Shown here piece after piece: positions 21,201 through 29,900 of a stretch of DNA of 64,000 nt; position 1 is the stretch's first letter, and each line of letters opens with the position of its first letter. The notes below the pieces were generated by a model. That model made no database searches and was not told the DNA's origin. It saw only the letters and a program-made list of their open reading frames with translations. This DNA comes from Mesodorylaimus sp. YZB2_4 (lineage: Eukaryota > Nematoda > Enoplea > Dorylaimida > Dorylaimidae). The stretch lies in assembly GCA_030248295.1 (NCBI GenBank), contig JASANH010000781.1, positions 310,001 through 374,000 of the forward strand, written 5' to 3'. The position numbers were made by a program, and so were the translations under genes.

Positions 21201-22835
21201 CGATCGTGACGATGTGTACGTGTTCCGTGCCACCCCAGAAAACTGAGGCTGGGCGGCTCCAGGAAATCATCTTAAATCAAAACGTGGATGTGAAAGAGAA
21301 TCTTTTCAGCGAATGTAAATCTCAGAGCAATGTAAAAACATTGGATGGACTTTTAAGTACATAAGTCTTTGAAGGCAAACTCAATCTGAGGAAGTGAAAA
21401 AACAAAAATGTTTTGCACCATCCTAGGTCTGAAAAAGTGATTCCGGTCCCAAAATCACCCCGCCACTAGCGCAGTAGCGCATCTATAAAAACAAAAAAAT
21501 TTTTCCATTCCCCATCCTTCATTATCTCGAAACGAAAGGCAACAGGTCTATTTGATAGACTTGACTTATCGCCGCAAATCTTCAGCCTAAAAGGCCTTTT
21601 CACGAATATTTTTGAACTCTTGAACTCTTTTTGGTAGCCCAGCGAAATTGTCTTAGGGACAGCTATGAGTAGGGTCCTCTGAGGAAACTCCGGTTAGGCT
21701 TCTTGGTAATTTAATTGATTGTCCTTTTTTCATTAGAAACGGCTGAAACGTTCCCGTTTTGTCGCTCCGTCAGTCCTTCCAATGCTACAGTACAGCTCGT
21801 GCACATCTACTATTTTTCCTTGTCTGGAGAGAATAATATAAAGCAAGCGAAATATCGCAAGGAGACGACAATTAAAAATGGAATTCTTTCTTTCTTTCTT
21901 AACGAATGCCAAACGCCATTGGAGCACAATTGAGAACATGCTTCGAAAATTTTTGAAATTTCAGGAACGATTTAGGAGCCCATTAAGGAATATTTTCACG
22001 CAAAAACGTGGTAAAAATAACTTTTTTGTAGATCGACAGAAAATAATCATGACCCGGTGATTGAGCTCACTGACTACGCTTCTGGGAATTAGAAACAGGA
22101 CCTAGAATAGGGCGTGTTCGTGGCAACGATCCCTGGTTGCCAGAGTGTGTCAAAAAAAGTAAAAACTTGGCGAAGGACTCGAATCGAGGGGGCTGCCAAC
22201 TGAAAACGAGCGAGGCAGAAGCAAGGAGGACTGGTATGCGTTCGCCGAAAAAAGCTCCTTTTGGTAGATAATGAGTTGAGATGGTCAGTGAAAAAATTTG
22301 TCACAGGTGTCACAGGACAACTTCATTGCGAGACCTTGACATGCCCTACTGTACTTAGACGATACTCACCCAAATACGGTGGGTGCCCAATCGTGAATGG
22401 GTTCACCAAAGCGTTCAAATTTTGGTGGTGATAGAGTCCCAGGAGAAATTGTACCACTCCGTCATATTGATCGCCAACGAGCGACGCGTTACCAGTATTG
22501 GCAAAGTTGGGGAAATATTCTAATAACTGAACATTTCTTTGATCGCCCACAATCGATTCGTCCGTTCTCGAAGTTGTCTGCTGATTTATCGATTGGTAAT
22601 TGCCAGATGGGGCCGTGAAAGCGGATTTGTTGTCCATGACTCGGGGGAAATATGGGAGCGGAGATGAGCGAGCGTACGGTGATTGTAGCAACCGTTTAAT
22701 GGCTCTCGTTGCTTCTTGAGACGACTTGTTGGAAGTGACATGAGGGATTATGTACACAGACTTATATCTCCCCTCACCAATCTTAGATTGTGTGGGCTGG
22801 GTGCTTTCTATATTCAGCCATATCACGAGATGCAA
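15299..22835 (-). CDS. ETS-domain transcription factor, four exons
   Basis: Exons 22835-22370, 18872-18393, 18308-18151 and 15496-15299 join in phase to 433 aa. The first two exons (about 315 aa) are low-complexity and rich in Gln/Ser/Pro. The ETS DNA-binding domain lies at about residues 319-400, near the C-terminus: [36 protein letters not shown], and recognition helix [18 protein letters not shown] with both DNA-contacting Arg. The exon break just before MNFDKLSR is the usual one in ETS genes. The KNNPAMN wording resembles the PEA3/ETV and ERG groups, so it would bind GGAA sites in the nucleus. Acceptors are TTTCAG or TTCAG, and donors GTGAGT or GTAAG. The first join (across 3.5 kb) rests on phase and style alone, and the start may lie further upstream. 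Confidence 0.85.
15960..17112. repeat. Large foldback element (repeat family A) in ETS intron 3
   Basis: Left and right parts are inverted copies of each other. The clearest arms are 16449-16570 and 16720-16840, beginning CAGAATTTGT and sharing stretches such as AATTTCCCGCCCGC and TATGACATAAGAGC. Outside them AGCCCCTGGAAAGA and further sequence also match in inverted order, out to CTGAGAGACTC at about 17095-17105. Single-arm relatives occur at 25449-26150 and 35903-36010. A (GTTCA)n run lies near the centre (16591-16612). There is no coding capacity, so this is a non-autonomous foldback DNA element or giant MITE. Confidence 0.8.
17503..17543. repeat. Short perfect hairpin in ETS intron 3
   Basis: ACTCGCTAAACG and its exact complement CGTTTAGCGAGT flank a 12-base loop. 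The sequence TCGCTAAA recurs downstream at 17560 and GCGTTTAGC at 17688. It is probably the end or core of a small palindromic repeat. The rest of the intron (17113-18150) has open stretches on both strands (for example 17116-17487) that I cannot relate to a protein. Confidence 0.5.
18873..22369. other. ETS intron 1: no recognised gene
   Basis: This 3.5-kb interval separates the first two ETS exons. It holds a two-copy direct repeat of about 46 bp at 19238-19330, including TGGAGTGACAATAACAAAA and GTGTTCCACAAGGGGGG. Overlapping open stretches on both strands occur at 19844-20319 (143 and 153 aa). Neither has clear domains, so I do not call them genes. The remainder is AT-rich non-coding sequence. 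Confidence 0.4.
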
Positions 22836-23700
22836 TTACAAGTTTCATCCGTTGGTTGGAGATTGACTGTTGCGCGCTGTCTGATGTGATCTCTGCCCCT
22901 ACAGTATGGCATTACAGTAAATGTGAAAAACGTGTTTTGAGCGAGCGTTTTTGTACTCTTCAAAATCGTTTTTAAAATAGTCAAAGAGAGACGGATCCAT
23001 GCAGTATCTGATCAAAAATATTCTATTCAGTGACTTGTTTTGCATATTTTTGCCGATTTTCATACCATTTGTGAACTCCAGCAGTTGACAATCATTTCGC
23101 CATGATTGTCTTGCAACGTATGCCACGTTATCGGGACCCTTGGTAGAATTCGATCGATCAGTTCTTGCCTCCGATGGCTTGTGAACCATGTTTACATATC
23201 GAAGGCAGGCACGCGGATGCCAATTTGTTCGGCCCGTGGGTGTAGTGTGGAGTGTGGACACCTAGGAGACCGAAATCGACGCACTTGCCAACTTGTAATT
23301 ATAGAGGCTAGCAAATACCCGAATTTCCTTTACGTGGGCTGGAGCACGAACTTATTAGCGCAGTCATATTGACATGGAGGGGAGAGAAGTACCGGATGTA
23401 AGACATACGTCGAGACGGAAAACGATGTGATCAAGTCCCGCGTCAAGTGATCGAGTCTAAGATAATGAGCGCGTTCATCCGGCGATCTTTGGTACCAAGC
23501 GAGTCTCCATGGAAGGACTGAATTCGATGTCATCCTATGCGGCACGAGCTACCTGTTAGCCATGTATATATAACCTATATGATGCCCGACAACAGCAGGA
23601 AGCAACAGATATTACCGCCATTGGATACATACCGCCCGGATACATACGTATGATTGGAGTAATCCGTCTGGGATCACACCTTTTAAATATATCCTTATCA
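22836..23700. other. Upstream of the ETS gene, no gene seen
   Basis: The ETS promoter or further 5' exons could lie here. A minus-strand open stretch (23261-22899) shows no recognisable domain. A short segment near 23120 (CACGTTATCGGGACC) resembles 63258-63275 (CACGTTATCGGGGCC), suggesting a degenerate dispersed repeat. Confidence 0.3.
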
Positions 23701-23712
23701 CAGGGTTACGTT

Positions 23713-24195
23713 GAGTAGTCTGAATAATGATCCCCTTGACTGCTTTATTGCTTGATCGCTTATGGGGCAAAATCTAGGATTATAGACTCTTACTCTTCGC
23801 TTTATATTAACACACCTCACAAAAATTGTGCATTATACGATTATGTCAAGTAGTTTAAATCATGATGCCCCTGATTCTCTGAGGGCTTGATCGCTTATGG
23901 GGCGAACTTACTGTTCATAGACTTCCATCATTCGCCTTATTATCATGTGTACACACAGCTTTAAAATATATTCCTATTACACATAGTACATACATAGTAC
24001 ACACATTGTACATAGTTACGTTTAGTAGTTTGAATCATGATCCCCTTAACTCCCTCAGAGCTTGATCGCCCATAGCGCAAAATCTAGGTTCATAAACTCT
24101 TACTCTTCGCTTTCTATCACAGACACCCTATAGAAATTGTGCATTTTATGATTATGTCAAGAAGTTTAAATCATGATGCTCTTGATTCTCTCAGG
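23713..24195. repeat. Dimeric satellite-like tandem repeat
   Basis: Four related units begin with AGTAGTTTGAATCATGATCC-like sequence at about 23713, 23851, 24022 and 24158, giving spacing of about 138/171/136. Units alternate in type: the first and third share AAAATCTAGG and CTCTTACTCTTCGCTTT, while the second and fourth share TTAAATCATGATGC and GATTCTCT. The higher-order period is therefore about 308 bp. A smaller imperfect tandem repeat (TGCCTCCACA, GATTTCTGATTAG) follows at 24460-24600. Confidence 0.7.
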
Positions 24196-24599
24196 GCTTG
24201 TCAAGAGGTCTAGATCGATGATACTGGTGTGATCAAAGCGAGAATAATGAAGGAGTGCGAAATTAAGAGGAAACAATTTGAAGGAGACTAGCGCATAAAG
24301 CTGCTTGTTTTGTTGATTATCACTTAAAGTAATCATAGTAATTGAACGATTTGTTGACAAGTTGCTTGCAATTTAGAAAAAATCGTTAGTGTAGCAATAT
24401 CAGTCAAGCTTCCCTGACAGGATGGAGAGTTCACAGAGCGGCCTTGGGTAAGTCACTCGGATCCGTTATTGGTTGCCTCCACATTTTCGTGGAACACCGT
24501 TACTGGGTGCCTCCACAAATTTGTGTAGTTCTGATTTCTGATCAGTAACACCGTAACTAGGGACCTTCACCAATTGGTGGATTCTTGATTTCTGATTAG

Positions 24600-25448
24600 G
24601 GGGGTCCAGAATTTTTTCTAACATTAGAACTTCTGTTCCTGGGACCCAGGGACCCTATTTACATGATTTCATGCAAATCGGTGATGGTCACTTTTGCTTC
24701 CGTATTAGAGGGTTAAACGTGCACGCAGTGAGTTCAGGTTTACCATCCAAAAATGTGTTGCTCTCTCCAATACACACGTATACATTTCACTGAGGAAGAA
24801 TACGGACTCACATGACAACTCAAACTATTGGCCGATGTTTGTCGTGAAAGACGTCACAAAACTTAGCTTATGATGTTTTCCAAACGCTCAGGGAAGTGGC
24901 ACCAAACGTAACGCCCTGTCGGAGCTAACCTGGCACAGTCTGTCCAGATAATCTTCCTGTCGTATCGTCACCCTATCGTCTTGCCTTCGCCTACTGGATC
25001 TGATATATCATAGACAGCCCTCCGGTAGGCGGACTCAGGAGAGGATGCGAACGACCGACCAACAAAACCCTTCGATCGGAGCGTGCCCTCGAAGGTCGGA
25101 GCGATTCGTACACGCGGCGGAAGTCGCTGGTGGGCGCTTGGCCCGTCAACACTACGGTGGGTGTCGCTCGCCAGCCAGAGGAAATCAATAATCTTCTTCG
25201 CTCGCCGCGGCCAACATGTTGCACTAACGGCCTAATTACTACAGACTTTTGAGCAGAGACCCAGTCAAACACCGCTCAGAAAAGTTGTGGAGGATCAAAA
25301 AAGGTTCATAAAATTCCCTGTCCACAGACAGCAAGATTCTCAAGAAACGAAATTCATCGTTAACAGCTTTCTTTTTTCTTTACATACACTCTACAAAGAT
25401 CAAGTTTGCGCATGTTCTGTTAGCTTTTATCTTGATAAGAGGGGGTTC
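24600..25448. other. Intergenic, locally GC-rich block, no gene
   Basis: Sequence from 24990 to 25240 is clearly more GC-rich than its surroundings and is open on the minus strand (93 aa). I recognise no domain. It may be a decayed mobile element fragment. Confidence 0.25.
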
Positions 25449-26150
25449 TGAGAGACTCAATTCATATGAAATGTACTTGGCCAGTCGACTTTTTCGACCC
25501 CTCTTTATTATGTGCTATCTGTTTCCTTTGGGAATGTACACGCGGCCTATGCGGTAGCGTGGAGGGCGTGTATATTCTCAAAGAAAACGTTATACTTTAT
25601 CGAAAGTGTTTACAAAACTGATTGTCTTTGCCAAAGTAAAATTTTTCTAAAATGCCTATATATGGAAATATAGCACTTTATAGGTCAAAAAGGTCACTTT
25701 TGGTCAAAAAATCATAACTTGCTTAGTTTTGGGTCTAGAACAATCTTTAAAATACGGAAATGACCACTACATTTCAAGGAGTCTAAAACTTACACAAAAT
25801 TAGCCTAGCTGTAACGGGTAATGAGATATTCGAAAAAATCCATCCGTGATCAGCCGTCATCAGGCACATAATCGATTATGGGTGAATTATAAAAGCTAGA
25901 TCTCACAGTTTTTTTCACTGAAAAAGTGGCCTATGGTCGGAACATCATAAAACAACCCCAATTTTCGCACTACGGACCTCACTTATTGCGCACGTGGCCG
26001 ATAACTGCGCCCCATTTCGGCAATTCTAGCTATTCATGACCGATAATCCTGAGTACTCTGCTGTTGAACTCGCGCTGATCAGTCTAAGCTAGTCTTTTAG
26101 CCCCTGGAAAGAGCTTTTAAATGCTTTTTCAGCGTTAGAACTCTATTATT
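25449..26150. repeat. Repeat family A, single-arm copy
   Basis: This segment begins CTGAGAGACTCAA and ends near CCCCTGGAAAGAGC with a short tail. It matches the outer and middle parts of the foldback at 15960-17112, including GGAAATATAGCAC, AAAAATCATAACTTGCTT, AATGACC(A/G)CTACATT and CACATAATCGATT. It carries a 70-bp palindromic insertion at 25519-25588 that the other copies lack. Confidence 0.75.
25519..25588. mobile_element. Palindromic mini-MITE, copy 1
   Basis: Inverted ends read CTGTTTCCTTTGGGAATGTA on one side and, reverse-complemented, TTTTCTTTGAGAATATACAC on the other. The second copy at 59208-59279 shares the central GTGGAGGGCGTGTATATTC. Copies of the host repeat at 17030 and 35975 read straight through the site (TATGTGCTCTATCGAAAG), so this is a true insertion. 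A TA target duplication is possible. Confidence 0.7.
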
Positions 26151-26968
26151 TTTGAGCTCCGTGTCTGTGACGCCAATGTAACCAAGCCTGGCAGGCGTAG
26201 GAGGGAGGTGGCCGATCGAAGTCAGCGGGCAGGTCTTCCGACTATACCTACGGCTGAAACATCAACCCGACGGGTTGACACCTCCTAGCCAGGGAAGAGA
26301 ATTGATTACTCTCTCCCACTCGCCATGGCCTACCAGTCATAAGGGTTACACCTTTTATCGTTATCCAAAGTCCCAATACGAACTCATTTTAAAAGGGACA
26401 TTTTAGGCCGAAATTGTATCTTGAAAAAAGAGTCCTGGTTAGAGGAGCGACTTCTTGGAGATTGTTATATCCAAGTCGTGCATCGACATTTTTTGTTTCA
26501 CTCAAGCATCACCCAATGCATAGCACAGTTTCTCGCAGTTTTGTACTTCAACGATAAGGTATGTCCAGCTTCTGCGTTTAATTTCATTCCACCTGGATCC
26601 ACGTGGATTCCAGATGGAATACCTTTTCCCCGTGACCCACGTGTGTACACTTCAAATCACGTGGTTCCAATGGAACCCACATGGATCCACGTGGAAAGGG
26701 TAGCCTGGCTAGAATCCCATGAATATTTAACTGATCAGTCGAAGAACAATAGGTTTGTGTTTTTAAAATGGTTATATTTCCAGTCAGATGTCGTTATTCT
26801 GTGTTTCAAATTTAGTCCAACCAGCCAAATAGCATTGAATCTGAAATGTGTTTTCAAAAGGATTGATACATTTATTTTGGTAGCACCAGTGAATTTTTCA
26901 TAGGAAATGCACCCACAAAAAAACACCTGAGCCAATGATACACTCCCATCACCACCTCACTCTTACAT
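26151..26968. repeat. Dispersed repeat fragments: SINE-like block and CACGTGG cluster
   Basis: A block at about 26245-26340 (CTACGGCTGAAACATCAACC, CCCACTCGCCATGGCCTACC) reappears inverted at 44245-44330, so it is a dispersed repeat. At 26585-26715 a cluster of CACGTGG, CCACATGG and GGATCCACGTGG words resembles the ends of the insertion in gypsy A. The 160-aa open frame over this cluster is judged to be chance. Confidence 0.5.
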
Positions 26969-29900
26969 TCAAGCAGCATTAGCATTTTTCTTGACTCCTG
27001 ATCGACTGGTGTTTTGAAGTGTGGAGCCAGGGTTGGCAGCTAAATGACTCGAGGCGGCACTGGACGCTGGGAAAGCCATATGGCGCGTTTGATGCTGATA
27101 ACCGTAGGCGTAAGGGAAAGGTGGATAAGACATTGTGTAGAGTGGATTATTATAATAGAAACCAGCAGGATAAGGCTGGGCAGGTGGGAAATAGCCTGCC
27201 TTCTTATCCTCTTTCGACCTTCGTCTTCTTTTCTTATAACCTGCTTTATCGGCAGCATATCCAGCTGCCTCCAATTCTTGCGCAACTGTAGGGCCTTGCC
27301 AATGACAAATGCTGAATACCAAAATAACTACGACAATACCCACGAGTGTGAATAAAAGAGCCCATGTGGCGATAAAGAACTGATTGGTTCGCAATTCAAA
27401 GATAGAAGACGACTGGGGCTGGTCGGATTGCCTTAACTGTAGCGGGTCATCTTTCGGCCGTTGCTGATGCAATGAAGAGAGTAGGCGGGGTAGAAGATTA
27501 TTGTACACACGCGCCGCTTTCCAATGATATGGATCATGTGCCATACGAGGCTGTGGGAAATCGATGCTAAGGTAAGACCAACGATCTTTGTGCGACAATG
27601 ATGTCCAGTTGAAATCGAGCGGATTGGGGAAGTTTGGGTTTCTAGATGAAACGAAAGCCGTGCTTTTGGCCACTGTGCAAAATTTGCGAGTCGTTCATGC
27701 ACCGCTCCACTATCTTTGGTGCACTTTCTGCCTAGATATTTCTGCTTACCCGGATTTGGCAAAATTCGTCCACATCTTTCCAAGCAGATCCACAATTTCG
27801 CGTTCCTCTTTGGTGAAACTCCAACCCATGCCACCCGCGCTTGTGGCGAATATGTAGAACATGTCTTGGCCGTGGGGTACGCCTGGAAATTGAAAGATGG
27901 GTCACGCTAATACTGCAGTTGTAAGCAGAAGGAAGAAGTGGTGTAGCGTTCTTGGCTCGTTGCTCATTTTGGCCTCACGCATTCTGGTCAAGCAGTCAGA
28001 GGCTAGTCAAACATGGGATCTCTGTGAGGGGCTCTCTGACAGTCATGCTCGAATCTGATCACGAACCGCCCTTTGGTGGTAGCAATGAAAGAAGCTCCGC
28101 CTTCCTAAGACCTGAGCGCGTCAACAGTGAGACCGGGAGCTGCTTGTGGTAAATCCTCACCTCTCGACTTGGATTTTGCCTCTCTGGCTCTGATTAAGAA
28201 AGGCTGGCTCCTCGAACCTGACTTTAAGCTGATGCTGCTTGTGAGTCCGCATTTGCAGCATTACATGCACCCATGTAGCCACCCCCCAACATTTGGTAGC
28301 CTTTTTCTCGTACATCGTCAAATCTTATTTCATTAGCTTTGCAAACAGTAACTTCACACTGGACTGGTTACATAGTGAAAGCCAGAGTCAAAAATGGGTC
28401 ACGATCAGATCTGGCTCTCACCTTTGTAAGCGCTGGCCCAAGGAAATCCATTGCTGACGTAATCGAACGAGTACAAAAATACTGGCGCTTTTTGTGCATC
28501 TAACAGAAGTTGAGCTTCCAGGATGGATGGCGCATAAAAGGAAAATCCAGACTGCATCTGAAAAAACCACCATTTTCTGTGCGTGACCCTGATGTAAGCA
28601 TGTGCAACTGAAACTGCATTATAATGCATCATAGTACGGCAGTCACGGATTATCTACATGACCAACCTGCACTGTGCTCTTCAGCCAGGCTACAGAATCC
28701 TGGTTGGATATTCTTTGGTCTCCATCTCCATATTCGTGAGCAAGCAAGGTCCGGGCAGTGGCCCATTCAGTGTCTTTGAAATATATTCGGACCAGACTGT
28801 CGACGGCGTTGGTGAACAGTGATCGAGTGATATTCTGCTTTTGATGGCCATAGAGAACTACTGAGGGAGCCGCTGGAAACAGAGTAAAATAAGCAAGTGA
28901 ACTCTGAATTCTGCATTCGTTCCTGACGATCCTGTGGTTCCTCAGCGAATGCATGGTGTGAGGATGTACATAGAATGCTGGTGATCAGCTGGGATTAACA
29001 GACAGTCGTCAGATTTGTGGATACCGCTTTGTGTGTGTGTCAATATGAAATGCCTGGATTATTATATAGCAGAGCAACATCCACTAAAACGTGGCCTGCG
29101 CAGCTAACAGAAAAACCCACAGGAAGGATGTGTGTGTGCGATTGTGACCACATGAGCAAATACTGTTCTTGGAGGTAGTATGCTCCTGTATATGACATTG
29201 GACAAAACAGCCAAGACCTTGTAGTAAGCATTTTCGGCATGTGGAGACGGTAGTGTATCTTGGCACCTTATACACGGGGCGGCGGCAGGTGAATATACGC
29301 TGCTCCTGGGGAGGCAGAAACCGTCGGGCTGATGTCACTGGCTCCGATGACCCGGTGGCTTGCCTGGAGGGCTTTTAGACCATCCGCTCCCTGCAGTATC
29401 TTCTCCAATGTAGGACTCTCCCGCCTATTACGACTGTTTGTCTGACGATGGGCTGCGTAAACCATGTGTCCACATGGTCTACGGTCGGGGATTCCACAGT
29501 TGAATGCCTCGTTTTAGGTGTCTGGGTCTCTTTTTGATACTAGAGTCTTGATGCTAGAGTCATATATAGTCTGCAGTATTGGAGGCTGGTCATAACCCAT
29601 AACTAATTGATCAAAATCACGTCTTGATCTGCCTGTGATCTCAAAACACCCACCTGTCATAAGTGTCTCATCTCTTGTGGTCCCAATCATGACTGGAATG
29701 TTATCTCTCCTCTCGTTGGCCAATTCGGCTGGCGGCAGTGGCAAGAATCCTTCGCTGCCACCCACAGTTAGTCTCCATCCAAGGCCAAGCTTAGTCGATG
29801 ATTCCCAGGATGCCTCAATTAGGACATCCGCTGGAACGGTTCTCATGCAGCTCATTATCTTCCTGTGCTCCTTCTTCGTCCATTTCAGACTATCAGCGCA

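Noticed and set aside
26421..26903. 160-aa plus-strand open frame
   Set aside because: It runs through a dispersed CACGTGG repeat cluster and shows no domain; no promoter or splice signals are evident.
29514..29653. Reading the esterase exon 2 through to the TAA near 29514
   Set aside because: The donor CAG|GTGGGT at 29654/29653 leaves the phase required by the next exon and gives the normal spacing between the catalytic Glu and His; the longer reading does neither.
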